This document shows, piece after piece, positions 34,556-47,899 of a stretch of DNA of 64,000 nucleotides. The DNA comes from Sphagnum compactum (lineage: Eukaryota > Bryophyta > Sphagnopsida > Sphagnales). Each line of letters begins with the position of its first letter. Within the stretch, counting starts at the first letter, position 1. The notes under the pieces are model-generated. The model had not been told where the DNA came from and did not search any database. It saw only the letters and a list, made by a program, of their open reading frames with translations. The position numbers were made by a program, and so were the translations under genes. The stretch lies in NCBI GenBank assembly GCA_965153455.1, contig OZ234495.1:24548875-24612874 (forward strand), read 5' to 3'.

Positions 34556-37500
34556 TTATGGTGATGCAGGGATGAGATCGTGACTGCTGAGAGACGAGGG
34601 CACCAGGCTGGGATCCAAGCTATTCAGCTGATTCATAAGTTGGGAACGTCGCTCCTTGAAGAAATCAAGGCGTGTTGTAAGTTCAACTAGTGCTGAAGAT
34701 GGAGTTGGAGTAGATTGTTGCTGCGATGGTGGCACTCGAGCCTGCAAGATGATGTCAGGAGTCAGAAATTACAGGTCACTGGCTCAAGAAGCAGCCCCTG
34801 ATCTGATTTGATGGATTTGATGGATCTGATGGGAGATGCACCTTATGCATTTGAATGATTGCAAATTGCCCTCACTCACAGTTTCATTGAGATCTATGAT
34901 TAGTCAGCCTCACTACTAGAGCATTTCAACACTGCTCTAAATCCTAAACCCTAAAGTTGGGAGTCACTGAAACACACATACCTCTAAATCTAGGTGGAAT
35001 CTCCTTCCATTAGCATGGCCCACCTCAGAGGCATCACTTGTAGATGCACCTTTGTGATCAGCATTTGCATCATCCAAAGGATTTGAGGGATCTGGTTGAT
35101 GCCTCCAGGCAAACTGTCGACCAGCAGCTGATGGCCCTGCTGGTGGCCGCAGAGTTCGCCAATCACTTGCTACTGAGGTATCAGGTGGTGGAGAACTACG
35201 ACGGCGAAGATTTGCATTCCTTGTTCTCTCTGCCAAAAGGGCTTCCTGCACATGACCAATTCTCTAGTAAGGGAAAAATCAAGTATCCTCACACATCCTA
35301 TCATCTCCTGCTACTGTTCAGTAGTCACATGTTCCAGTAGCAACATCCAAAAAGCTCACTTTTTGTGGCCAGAGACAAGGAGACAATGGCAGAATGATAG
35401 ACCAAACCCCCAGGAAATGAAAATAGATAGATGTGCAAGACCCATACTTTAGCCTCTGCAAGTGCATTTCGTTGTTGCGCCACAACATGCTCAAGTGCAA
35501 CCGCTTCCGCTTGCCCACCTTGGCCCTCCATTTGCTGATATGTGAGTTGAACCAAACACAGCACACCCAAACCCAAACAAAAACAGGCATAAAAAAATCC
35601 CCCATACCCCTCAGACCTGCCAGAGATCATCACTATGAACAGACACTCTTGAGCAAGTCGTCCTAGCATCCACAGCAGAAATCAGTGAGATGTCATATCA
35701 ATAAGCCAAGGCTCTTTTGGTAGTAGCACCTTCTATTCAACAACCATTGAGAGAATCATCAAACAGATGACAACCATTTCAGTCCATTTTTAAGTGGCAA
35801 AATGGAAGGAGCAGCAAAAATTATGCACCTCATTATTCCTTTGCTTCTCATGGTTGCAGAGGGCAAGCGTGATTTCCAACTCTTGTTGCAATATTCTCCT
35901 GAAAGGTAGAAAAAAAATTCCCTTCAATCCAACGACACTCATTTGGGAGTCCACATACATATTAGAAAAAAAGCTACAGGGGCAAAGAGTAAGAATGTTA
36001 GACATTTCAAATGAGAATCTTGCTGTAACACAAAAGATACAAACTTGAGTTCTGTCACTGAGTCCGACATGTTTCAGAACAAGCATCATTGAGAGGCAGG
36101 CTCAGCAGGTTAGTGAGATCAGGACATACTGCTGAGCTTGGAGGCTTTTCACACGGTGTTGACGTTCTGATGAATCAGCCACTGACATACCATGTTGCTG
36201 TTGGCGTTGCTGGTTCAACTGGAGGTGGAGATCAGCCACTTTCTGTTTAAGACGTGCTACATCTGCTTCAACAGCTGCTATTTCCTCCACTTCCACTCGT
36301 GTCTACACCATAGCAACACAGGAAAATAATAAATAGCCTGGGGTTTAAAGACTTTCCATTTGTAGGGCAGAGAGAACTAAGCAACAAAGCAAAGACCTGG
36401 CAAAAAAAATTGTATACCAATTAGTATAACCATTAAGAGAATTTGTAATCTTTCTGCCATCTGGTCTGCCATTCTGCAGCTAACATTAGGGCAATACAAA
36501 CCTTGGAATCAAAGGTTTGTGCAGCTGAAAGTTGAGCAGCGGACATGTTGAGGCCGATCTCCAAAGCAGCACGTAAATCTCGTTCTGCTTGCAGCTGCTC
36601 CTGCAATCTTGCAACCTGGGAAACCCAAACACCAAAATACTTCTTTTTTAAGCCCAATCTGTTTCTAGCATGGACATACACACACCCAAAGCTATCAAGG
36701 ACTGAATTTGATAAACTGATAAGAAGAAAACACAGAAAGAATGTATGCATATAAAGTTCTCACATCTTGCTCAAGGGCCAGACGTCGGTCATGCAAAGCT
36801 TGTTTCCTTATCTCCAGACTGGCTTGAAGAATCGCATTGCCTTTTGCCTGTCACATTAAGATTGCAATGTAAAATACTCAATCTTTATATGCTGATAAAT
36901 AGTAAAAGCAAAGTCTCATTCACTTGCTATCAATAAGACCATACAAACCCAAGAAACAAACCAATAAATCAAATCTATTATAATCAATTAACTTTCAATT
37001 TTTTAAAACCAACTGTGCTTCAATGAAGAAGGAAACAAAATAACAGAACTCCAAACAATATACCTCTTTGGCAATCCGAGTGCGTAGATCATTTCGTGTG
37101 ACTTCCAAGCGATGTATGGCCAACCTGCAGAATGGCATGCCCAATAACTCACATAGAACAAAAGTTTGTAACCAAACTCAAATGGACAACATCAAAGGCA
37201 TAAATCCCTAGAAACAAGCAGCATAGTATCTGGACTAATAATATACAAGTATCCTGAATTGAAATGTCCACTGTTATAATGTTAACTAATGTTGACAGGA
37301 CTCTCATGTAAATGTCTCTCCATTTGGAAAGATTTGGCAAAAAAAAGAACTGCTGTACATGCAAATCAAAGCTTGGAGAACTTACTCTTCTTCTCCAGAT
37401 GAGTCATTGACATCTGGGTTTGTATTTTTATTGTTTGCCTGTGCACCATAAAACAGACCATTCAGCTGAATCAGAGTTCTAACAAAGTTCCAATCATTTG

Positions 37501-40500
37501 GTGGATAGGTGCAGATACATTTGTGCGTAAGAAGGAATTTGAGGACTGAAAACTCAAGCCTCACTTGTTGGGTCATGGTTAAAAAGTGCAGATGAATCCC
37601 TTCTCAAGAGAATCCCAACTTCACTTGGGTGTTCCTGGAAAGACTTTCTAGAAAGTACTGAGAGCACTTCTAGCTCCTCTGTTGCATTTGTGTAACACCC
37701 ACAAGAGCAAAAAGGAGCAAAATGGGTTGTGAGACATACCGAAGAGAGTCCCCAGAGAGATGTACGCTTTGTGCTTGATGTTGATGGTCGTGGTTTCACC
37801 TTGGAGTTTGGGTCATGCCCTCCAGATTGAGTGCTGCTTAAAGGAGGGGATCTGCGATCACCCCATGGAGACTGCCCATGGCCCAAGGTGCTACTGGTGT
37901 TCAAGCTCCCACCATTTTCCAAGCTGAGTGATGGTGCAGTAGATTGCTCATCACTCCCAAGGTTAACTAGTTGAGGCCATGGCTTTGTGCTCCCCTTCTG
38001 CCCACCCAAGGAAGCAAAGCCCCCAGAAACTTCATTGTCTGAATCAACGCCTTCAAACACCTGGAGGGAATCAAACCAAGGTGTTGAGCAAGCAGCCCTT
38101 GATACCCAAAGTACTGAAACCAACCAACAGTAAGTCATTCCAATTCACATGCAACATTGCCTTTCACAGTTGTCTAAAAGTTGACACAAAAAGAAAAACT
38201 AGGTTTTATCTTGCTCTTTAGATAGTAAACAGCCTTTGTGCCAAACATAAGCCTAAACAAAGCACGCCACAGTCAGGAAAACATGAATGTTGGGCGGTCC
38301 ACCACTGTAGACCAGGAATCAGGTTCCAGGTCCAATTCTTCCCAAAAAAGTTTGATTTCCGTTCTAGAACTTGTTCCAAAGATCAGACCCAGCTCCAGTT
38401 CAGAACCAGAACCTGAACTGGAACCAGTGGCTCTAACCCTCCAAACCAGGTAACCACCCAACACTGAAAAACACCTGAACACAACTTCTGCTTCTCTTCA
38501 GATTGATCATAAAACTAAGTACAAACAGAATAGAGGCTACAATCTTGATTCTGATTTTGACTCAAAAGAGTCAAAGCAAGACCTTCTTACTTGAAGGTAG
38601 CCATCCCTACAAACTCTATAATAAAAACAAGCACCAGAGAAGATGCTAGGTGGAAATACTGGTTGTCACATGGTGCTTTTGAGAATTAAGGGAAAAGAAG
38701 GATCTGAGATTCTATCTTTTCACTCGCCTTATAATCAAAGAGATCACTGCCAAGGTTTCCGCTGCTTTCACTGAGGGTGCCAGAGAGGGTTCGTTCAGCA
38801 TCTTCATCAATGTCCTCATGAAGGTCATTGGAAGCATCATGGTAACCTGAATCCAGATCACGTATCACATGCAGTGCTTCATTTTCAGCATTGTCATCAT
38901 CATCGTCATCCTCTGAGGAGGCATCACTGGCACTGGCCTCCAGGTGACCATACATTTGGGGTGAAGGTGGAGCTCGCTGTACATCCTCCTCCTGACATGA
39001 CATGTGAACCAGATCAGATACACAACAATTATTTGCAAACATTATCATACTTCTCAACAACAACCCACTTCTGCATGTTTACCAAAGATGCGTGTGCATA
39101 GCATGTAGTGACTTACTTCAAAAAGAGAATCATAATCCTCCAGTAACGTTGTCACGATTGCCTGTGCATTGTTGGCAGCTGTTGTAGCTGCCAAGAGCTG
39201 TGTTGCATTGTCAGCAGAGACTTCAGAATCATCCTCTAGTCCGCATTCACCAGCCAACAAAGGACGCAACAGCAGTGGTGCCATACAGGCCGCAACAGCT
39301 GATGCAGTCATTCGATTCTCTGCAGTGTGAAGTGACACTGCTCGCATCATCCTCAACAATCTGACCGAACCCCATGTCTTTATGAGTCACGGTTCACAAT
39401 GTGACACAAGGGACATGAGGTTCAATCCAGCAAGCACACTACAAAAGGAAAATGGGGTTCGAGAGTTTGTTCCACAACATGGTGTTTGATGTAAAGCAAG
39501 ACCAATAAATGTACTTCAAGACCAATAAATGAAAGTACATATGGAAACTTTCAATGCTCTAAAAAGCTAATCATCAGGAGCTCTTAACATGCCTAAACCC
39601 AGACACAAATATCTAGAAGCTGCATAATCTACCCAATCAGACCAATGAAAACAAGTCTAATACAGCAACATCATGTTTCTCTTTGATATTGAGTTGCATT
39701 TTACTACATAGGATCCATGACCCAGACCATATCTAAACTGCAATACTGATCAACATGCCACTGAATGAGAAGTGTACAAAGTTGACCATACCTCTGTAGG
39801 AGCCGACGGTTAGGTTCTGGAAAAGTTTCCAAAATAGCTCTACGCATAGCATTGAGACGACCTTCCTTTCCTTCTAGCCCTAGCCAGACAGTTTCCCAAC
39901 AAGAATCTGCTTAGGAACAACTGAAGCAACTGAACCAAAGCTTCAAACGCCAATGCAATTCTGGAATTCTTAGTACAGAACTGCAACTGTGAATTCAGAT
40001 GATGCATGTTGACAAGATAACGTACTGCTGCTTCCTCTGCTAGCAACAGCCTCTGCACAAATATTCTTCCATAATGTCTCCTTTTTTTCTCCTCTGCCTT
40101 ACCTCAACTTTAAGGAATTTTGAGCAAGCTGCCACAGAGGAGGGAACAGACAGACAAAAGGAATTACAAAAAGAATCTTACGGTGTGCTTCAAGAAGAGC
40201 AGTGCAGCAAGTTGTAGATACGGGTGATGATGGCAACTCCCTCAGCACATGCTGCATACACCAGAGACATCCCTTCCATTTGATCAATAATGTCCAGACC
40301 TTGGCCTACCCACCACGTCTATAGAAACTTCAGGATAAACCCACCAAATCAAGCTCAGTTTTAAGTCAATATTCCTTGATCATAAGGTGGGACCATGGGC
40401 ATCTCACAGCAGAACTTTCTGCTTGCAACCTTCACCTTAATACAATCACCGATCACATGTGCATCTTCATCAGGCGTAAATTGGTTCCGCCCTGAACAGC

Positions 40501-41515
40501 AATGAAAAAAATGCAACTGGAATTTAGCGCAATACCATGTCACGAACTCTCTTACTTTCAAACATGATGCAGGAAAGGCAAGTGGTCCCCCTTCTATTCA
40601 TTGTGTTCATCAAAATGAGGGTTTGGTGAGTTTCATCCACGACTAACTACTAAAAAAATGCCACAAGAAACTTTGGGGGCTCTCAGAGCTGCAAGCACCT
40701 TGCTCATATTCTTTGACTCGCTGGTCGACATCATCCACATCAGCAGATTGCCGTAGGATACCTTCCACTCGAACTCCTGGATTCAGATGGGAATTTCTTT
40801 TCAAAGCCATGGGTGGCCTCAGGAAACAGGAGACATAAATGCAGTTGTTCTAGTATCAACTACATCTGCTGTCAGCATATCACAAAAGTTCAAGAAGTAT
40901 TATGTGGATCTCTTGTGTTTAGTTTTCTAAACTGTTTTCTAGCATAAAACAGCAAAGTCAGATATCTGCATAGTCATGGAAAACGATACCATGCTGCTCA
41001 ATGAAACACAGAGCCTTTTCCAAGAAGGAAGGGCTTCCATCAATGTCTTCAAGAGCTAGCAATATGGGCCTGCCAACCACCAAAGACTTCACAGGTCTTC
41101 GATCTCTTCCTGAAGAAAAAACACATTACCAAATCATGTAGATTCAGAAAGTGAACTGGCAGATCAAAAGTCATACCCACATGACTAATTTAGCACTGGG
41201 ACCCCCCCAAAACCTTGTTGGGCTCACTCCTACCAAATATTTTTTTGTCGCAACAAACACAATAGTAATTTTGGAATCTGACTCTCACCATGATCTGCGA
41301 AACCTTCAAAAGCATCATGTGAGTCATTCCGAAAGGCAGTCTCATGACCCACCACTAGAGCTGCATTTGGGGCTGCCTCAAGTGCTCTCTCCAGAGCTTC
41401 CTTCCACTCATCCACATCTTCCACAGTCTCTGCCTGCACAACACATTCCCATGAATTTTTTTCCAATTTCCTCTTTTTGTTTTTAGGGGTTCAGGAAGAG
41501 AGAGGAGCCTCAAAC

Positions 41516-41550
<35 letters not shown>

Positions 41551-42325
41551 CTCTGACAGAATAAGGTCACATTGAAAAAGCAAACTTTTGCATCACTACT
41601 TTATGGCAACATGGACATCTTCCGAGATTGAAAAGTATGGAAAAGTGGCAGATGACAGATGAATGATGCACCTTGAGAGTAAAGGCACGCCCATCAGGAA
41701 ACAGCACAGTTAATAACTTCTTCTCTGCTCGAACAAGAACACTGTCCCACATGATCCCATTATTGCCAGTCAGCAATTTCACCCTCCCCTCCCACCTCCA
41801 TCCAGTAATGAAAAGAAGGAAAGATGAGACCTTATTGATCAGATCAACAACAACAGGCTAGCCTGCAATACCTGCCCGAGTTGTTCAGGTCAATGCCACC
41901 AAGTGTCAAGTTCAAGTCATTTGCCTTTTGAGGCACAGCACTCTGCAGCACTCCATACCCCCATGCCCCCCCTCCAGCCATTAGCTCTTTCCCTACCTTC
42001 ACCTCTTGTTACACCCACTCCTGGCCTGAAACATCCGGCAAGCAAGCAACTGACTAGCAATGGGCTAAAGAAATCATGGAGCAAAAGAAGTCGTTAAATT
42101 CAGTGATCATTTGCTTCTGTGCAACTCACTGGATCGTTTTTGAAGAAAACCAATGAAGTGCGTGTGAGGATAAACCATCTGCGTTTCCATGACTTCCAAC
42201 CCAGTCCTGCATGCACCCACCACCCATCACAGTACCAATTGAAGATTCATCCATTCAAGAGGATTTTTTCACTCTGGAAGAATGACCTAATCAATTGTGA
42301 ATGAATAACTCTTCTAGCCCATCTT

Positions 42326-42359
<34 letters not shown>

Positions 42360-42875
42360 TGGCAACAGCTGGTTGAAGATCTACACAAAGTTGTGGGTTA
42401 TCAAAAACCATAATACAGTAGATGTTGATCAGCAGTAACAGCAGCATCAAAACAGCAGAATGCCCGTAAATGGAATTGCAGATCTAAATAGGTACTGATC
42501 TTAAACCCTCTTTTGCAATCAAATTCAAATCCATCCTGTTTGTCAGTCTGGAGCTTCTTCAGCTGTAGAAGAAGAAGAAGAAGAATCACAGGCAGCTGAA
42601 GAAACAAACAAACTGACAACCCCAAAAAAAGCACTTGATCCATCTCAAGAAGAAGAGGAGGATTGAGGAGTTCATTATCATCATCACCATCAAAAACAAC
42701 AACAATTAGGTCACCACCCACATTGGAAGCGAAAGAAAGAAAGATTGATGCTGCCTCAGCAGAGATTAGGGTTATACCTTTTGATGAAATGAAGAGCGGC
42801 CCACTCTTGTATACCTGAAATTTATCACACCCCTCCATAACCACTCAGAAAGCAACCACAAGCACAAGCTCAAGC

Positions 42876-42946
<71 letters not shown>

Positions 42947-43281
42947 CCAACTCTTTCTACGAAGAAAACACATGCAGACAGACAGACGCAAAGTCTTAGA
43001 ACCGGATGCAGTTCCCATCTCTCTCCCTGGCAATCTCAAAACCACTCTCCCACCAACAGCAACAACAACCACTGATTGGATCTTCTCACAGCTGCAAAGC
43101 CCTAGATCCAGGAAGTCTAACAAAAAATACCACAATGTGTGAAGGAAAACCCAGCTCCCGGAAAAAACGAAACAAAACAAATGACCAAAGGGTCCTGGAG
43201 GAGGAGGACAAGAAAGCTCACCAGATTGCTTCCCCGGTTCCGAGATCGCTCGAATGGTGCTGGACTTACCGCAGCTGACAT
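34556..43281 (-). CDS. REN1-type ROP GTPase-activating protein (PH + RhoGAP + coiled coil), 23 exons
   Basis: Exons, in transcript order: 43281-43270, 42814-42778, 42206-42130, 41942-41872, 41741-41672, 41433-41289, 41109-40990, 40776-40699, 40491-40436, 40251-40182, 39873-39792, 39360-39117, 38991-38728, 38060-37740, 37438-37386, 37124-37064, 36847-36764, 36615-36502, 36302-36130, 35898-35829, 35534-35448, 35245-34982, 34741-34556. All phases fit and give 912 aa. A PH domain (VYKSGPLFISSKG ... AFTLK ... WKEALERA) is followed by the RhoGAP domain with the arginine finger in GILRQSA (about Arg186), FPEPNRRLL and MAPLLLRPLLAGE. Then come an acidic serine-rich region, coiled-coil segments (EQLQAERDL, LKQKVADLHLQL) and a Pro/Ser-rich tail. 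This matches REN1, which inactivates ROP1 in polarised tip growth. A start at 42838 (MEGCDKFQVYKSG) without the first exon is the alternative. The intron after 38728 has a GC donor. Confidence 0.93.
38285..38465. repeat. Decayed GGTTCC/GAACC-rich repeat in REN1 intron
   Basis: The intron between the exons at 38991-38728 and 38060-37740 contains many GTTCCAG, GAACCAG and CTGGAACC words and ends in AACCACCCAACACTG. That is the same motif set as the islands at 17130 and 29990 and the ACCCAACA repeats at 1-3.6 kb. Confidence 0.6.
41517..41548 (-). repeat. (GA)n microsatellite in REN1 intron
   Basis: A GA run (+ strand) of about 15 units lies between the coding exons at 41741-41672 and 41433-41289. 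Confidence 0.8.
42318..42359 (-). repeat. (GT)n(GA)n microsatellite in REN1 intron
   Basis: A short GT run (about 42327-42340) passes into a GA run (about 42341-42358) on the + strand. Confidence 0.75.
42879..42943 (-). repeat. 65-bp (CT)n microsatellite near the REN1 start
   Basis: About 32 uninterrupted CT units on the + strand (GA on the coding strand). It lies in the first intron of the spliced model, or 40 bases upstream of the alternative ATG at 42838. It is the longest pure microsatellite in the window. Confidence 0.9.
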
Positions 43282-43470
43282 CTCTCTATCTCTGTAATCT
43301 CTTCCACAGCTCAAACCCTAAAAATCCCTTTCCTTTCTCCCCCACCCCCAACCCTCTCAGCTCCTCCACTCTCCCCACCACCCACCCCACTTCAGTGTGA
43401 TCCCATTACAAGAAGTGAGCAGCAGCATTCCCTTAGGAAGAAAAACTGATCATCCCCAACTCCTCATTCT

Positions 43471-43525
43471 TCTTCTTCTTCTTCTTCTTCTTCTTCCTCC
43501 TCCTCTTCCTCCTCCTCCTCCTCCT
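43471..43525. repeat. CTT/CCT triplet run upstream of REN1
   Basis: About nine CTT units, then CCT units. On the REN1 coding strand this is a GAA/GAG purine tract about 200 bp upstream of the first ATG, in the promoter region. Confidence 0.75.
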
Positions 43526-43690
43526 CACATGAGTGATCTCCTCCCATACCCAAGCTCTCCACCATCCAGCACCAAACTCATGAACCCAAATACCCAACAA
43601 ACATGCCCATATTTTTTATTTCATTTTTAGATCTCTACAAAACCAAAACTCTTGATACCCATTATCATCTCTATGAAGGAAAGAGCTCCA

Positions 43691-43722
43691 AACAAACAAA
43701 CAAACAAACACACACACACACA

Positions 43723-43753
<31 letters not shown>
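43691..43753. repeat. (AAAC)n(CA)n(CT)n compound microsatellite
   Basis: AAACAAACAAAC, then about eight CA units, then about 14 CT units. Confidence 0.85.
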
Positions 43754-43758
<5 letters not shown>

Positions 43759-43837
43759 GTCCTGTTTTTTTTCTTAATTATTTTATTTTATTTTTAAATT
43801 TGATTTTATAAATTTCTGTAAAAACATTTAGTGATCA

Positions 43838-44415
43838 ATTTTGTGTTGTAGCCAAAAGGGGTGAGGAAGATTTAGTCAGATTTGGCCTACCTAGTTGAAG
43901 CATGTAAGGAAATCTGGCGATTTTTCTTAAATTTTGGTCGATTTATGGCTTTTGAAAATCTGAGAAAAACATTATGGGGTTTCAATTGGCACTTTATCAT
44001 AGATTTTTGGTTATAATTTTTTTTGTGTTTTAGCCAAAAGTTGTCAGGAAGATTTAGTCAGATTTGGACTACCTAGTTTGGAGACTGTAAAGAAATCTGG
44101 CGATTTTTCTAATATTTGGTTGAGTTATGGCTATTGAGAATCTGAAAAAAAGTATAATGGGGTTTCAATTAGCACTTTTTCAATTTTTATTCTAGATTTT
44201 TGGCTATGAAATTTTTGTGTTCTAGCCAAAGTGGTCAGGAAGCTTTAGTCAGATTTGGACTACCCTAGTTCGGAGCATGTAAAGAAATCTGGCGATTTTT
44301 CTTATATTTTGGTTGAGTTATGGCTATTGAGATCTCAAAAAAGTATAATGGGGTTTCAATTAGCACTTTCAATTTTTATTATTATATATTTTGGCTATAA
44401 CTTATAGCCAGGCCC
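43838..44415. repeat. Three-copy satellite-like tandem repeat (182-192 bp unit)
   Basis: AGCCAAA marks unit starts at 43850, 44032 and 44224. Every unit contains GATTTAGTCAGATTTGG (third copy GCTTTAGTC...), AAATCTGGCGATTTTTCT and TGGGGTTTCAATT in order. Copies 2 and 3 are closer to each other. The array ends in TTGGCTATAACTTATAGCC and a run of 13 G (44421-44433). No coding capacity is seen. Confidence 0.92.
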
Positions 44416-47400
44416 CAAGAGGGGGGGGGGGGGAGCTGTTGGACTCATGTTCTAGTGCCAGAACCTTTGCAAGCCATGGATGATCTATGATGGATGATAT
44501 GAGTGAGGAAAATTGGGTGAGAAATGAAACAACACCCAACATCCAAAATCTCATCACCATCACATCCTTCCTTACTAGGGTAATTCTTCATCATCATCAA
44601 CAATATCATCAACAACATCATCCATCTTCTTCTTCTTCTGGGCTGAACCCTAAACTTACTTAATATGATATAATAATTGTTGTATTTTATTTTTTGTTTA
44701 ATTGAGTGTGGGTTGTATTCCAATATCAGTATTTACTTTTCAGTTAAATTTTTCCATTTTTCCACCCAAATAAAAATTTTGGGAAATTTTTCAGAGAATT
44801 TTTTTTCAAGTGTAAATTTGACTATTTTTTGCTATTTTTGGGGAAATTTTCACCACCATCAAATAAACCTAGAGTTAAACTTGGATGATAACTTAGTGAC
44901 AATAATGAATGTGTGAATTCTGTTCATTTTCAGTTGTGGATGGATGCATCCTAATAGTAAGCTTACTACCTAGTAGCAGAGAAAGAAACAAAAAACCTAA
45001 AGAGGGTTTTGCTTAATTTGGGCATTGAAAAAAAAACCTAGAGTTAAACTTGAATGATAACTTGGGGATGATATAGTGTGTGATTTCTGTCCATTTGTTG
45101 GGGGCTCCATTTGAATACCTAGTAGGAACTAGCAACTTTGGATGATAACTTGGTGATGATATATTATGGTTTCTATTCATTTGTTGGGGTGGGTATTCTA
45201 CTAAATTGGGTGGGTATATGTATGGTCTTTTGGAGAGACCCGTTTGTTCGTATGGGTATCACAAATTTCAAAGAGAACTAACATAGTACATTCAAGGCCA
45301 CTTCAACACATGTCCATCGAATAATTAATTAATTTTGAAACATTCATTTCAATAAATAGAATATTCCTAATTATTCACTATTTCCTTCACAATATTTTTT
45401 TGATTTGGAAGAAGATTTTGAAATTTTCAACATTTCTGAAAATAATATAATTAGTGTCAAATATATATATATTTCAAATTATATTATAGGTGCGAACAAG
45501 ACCTGATGATGATATAGTTCAATTGTGAAATTTTATTTTCAAATTTTAATTAATATGTCCCTCACCTTAGGTCTAAAAATTACAAAATTACTTCCCAAAA
45601 ATCCCACTCATCAAGGGCTTTCCAATACCAAAAGCTCGCCCCCCAAAACAAATTTTTGAAATATTTAGTTTTGATTTTGTTGAATTGTTTTTTGATAAAA
45701 TTGTTCAATGTTCAATAACTCTTGCATCATAAGTCTAAACACTACCAAACCAAAATCCCAATGCACTACTCATCAAGGGCTTTACAAGAGCAAGGGACAC
45801 CATAGTTTGTGAAATCTCAATATGACAAACCAAACAAACATAACAAGCAAATTACATATCAATTTTGGTCAAAAAATTTAAACAAATTTGAAACTTTAGT
45901 CTTGTTTTGCAAAACATCTTCACAATAAAGACCCAATAATTATTATTTTTATTTAATCATCATTTAAGTCATTGCAAGAATAGTCGATTTCGATTTTGAT
46001 ACCAACTTAACATTTATGTCAGTTTGACATCAATTGAAATCATCATATGCCAATGCAAATGGCACAACTTGTTTGAGAAAGTTCAAGCAAAGTTTTTTGC
46101 AAAAAAAGCTTAGATTTTAAATAAAGTGCAAGATAATTTAACCCAAAAAAATTTATAGTGGCTAATTGCATCAAAGTTTACAAGAAAACATCAGAAAATT
46201 GTTTGCAAAATTATTAAGCAACTAGAGAAGTTATATGAAAACTCCTACTAGCCAATTGTGTCATGGGAAAAATCAAAAGATTATCACAAAAAGTTTAGCC
46301 AAGTTTAGCCAAGGAGTCACCTAACTTATTTTAATGATTGCAAATTAAATCATTACAAAAGCAAAAAAAAAAAAAATGAAAAATAACATAGTTAATGATG
46401 GAAAATTGGAGTTCCAACATTAAATTGAATGTCTTTTCCCAACAACCACTATATCACATATTCAATTGCACATTGAAAATAACACCTAACAGTGTTTCAA
46501 TGAAATTGAGATTTTAACTTTACATTTTCATAATGAATGACTAATAAATTTTCATTATATGTCAATATTGGCACTAATGAATTTATCCAAATGAGTAAAA
46601 TACATCTTTAGTCCATAGCCATGACATAAAGAAGCATACAAGTACTTTCAACATTATATAAAAAGGTTATATCAATAGAATGTATTTTGCAATTTCAATA
46701 TGGATATTAGTATCAATATTATGATCACCTTATATGCTCACCCAAGTTTGATGCATTTCAATTATGACAATAAAAAAAAATCTAAAGAAGAAGATTTGAA
46801 AATTTTGATTACAATAATTAAATAGGTCATTTCAACTTTTGACACCATCTTTTTGTGCCATCACGGAGGATATCAAGTGGAAATGTCCACCTCAAGAAAT
46901 TTAAGGAGGAATGGTGTTTTGTCTCTTTGGCATTGTGTTTAGTTTAGTTTTTTATTCTTTTGTTTTGTGTGTAAGTGTTGTGTACGTTTTTTGAAGATTG
47001 GTGATAACAATGTTGTTGTTGGTGTAATGTGCTTGAATGTGTTTATGGAGTAATTTGGTGTGTGATCCTTGTGTTTCCGAAAAATAAGCTTTGTGGCTTT
47101 GAAAAGTCAATTTTTTCAACTATTATAAGCATGGCGTTATTGTGGAAATGCATGGAAGTTCTGGAGTTATTATTTCTTGTTAATTTTTTCTTTATGGTTT
47201 TTTATTTTCTTTGGTGAATGTGTGTTTGGTGTGCAAGTGATGAGTGATGTATAATTTTATAATCGTTGCTAATGATGGGGAACAACGTGAAGATTTCAAG
47301 AAACAATATGCATAAACTTAAATGTTTTGTTTTGAATATTGTTGTCGAGGCTTTGCATGTTAGGGATCAATAGTATAGGAATTAGAATATGTTGGTAATA

Positions 47401-47899
47401 GAACTTGTGCACCTTGGAAATTATTGTTGGAATTTGTTTTCCAATGCGTCTAATAGTTTAATTTAAGTTTTAAGTATGTACTCCAACAATAGAAGTTAGG
47501 AATTTTGTTTAGAGATGATAAAGAATGTGAGGGTCTAAACTTTAATTGGTACGCATCTCAAAAGATTATGCAAGATTATTGATTTGAAGAATATGCATGC
47601 CAAAGTTTTGTTAGGGTTTAAACTTGAAATATGTTTATTTAGAGTGAATGTCATTACACTATTATAAATGTGTCTTTTTGTACTAAGTTCTTTTCTAAAC
47701 ACTTGGAAAAAATCACTTTATACAATTAAAATAGATTAATTATTTTAAATAGCATTTACCAACATTTTAATCATATCAAACATGACTAAGTTGATAATTA
47801 AGTGACAACATGTTATGCAAATTTTGACTAAAAATGTGACCTTTTTCTTAATTAAAAATTAGCACATGTGCTAGTTGATGTTCACTCATAAATAATATA
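44416..47899. other. AT-rich intergenic DNA
   Basis: No gene supported. A three-copy degenerate repeat occurs at 44867-45190: ACTTGGATGATAACTTRGTG followed by TTCTGTYCATTT at 44867-44935, 45036-45103 and 45131-45190. A repeated CTCATCAAGGGCTTT segment occurs near 45607 and 45772. The remainder is AT-rich unique-looking DNA. Confidence 0.6.

Noticed and set aside
42401-42844. Read-through frame from the REN1 second exon (147 codons)
   Set aside because: Only the first 20 or so residues are family-like; beyond the donor at 42777 it is intron.
43838-44415. CRISPR-like array
   Set aside because: The repeats are contiguous units of about 185 bp with no short repeat/spacer structure, in a eukaryotic nuclear context.
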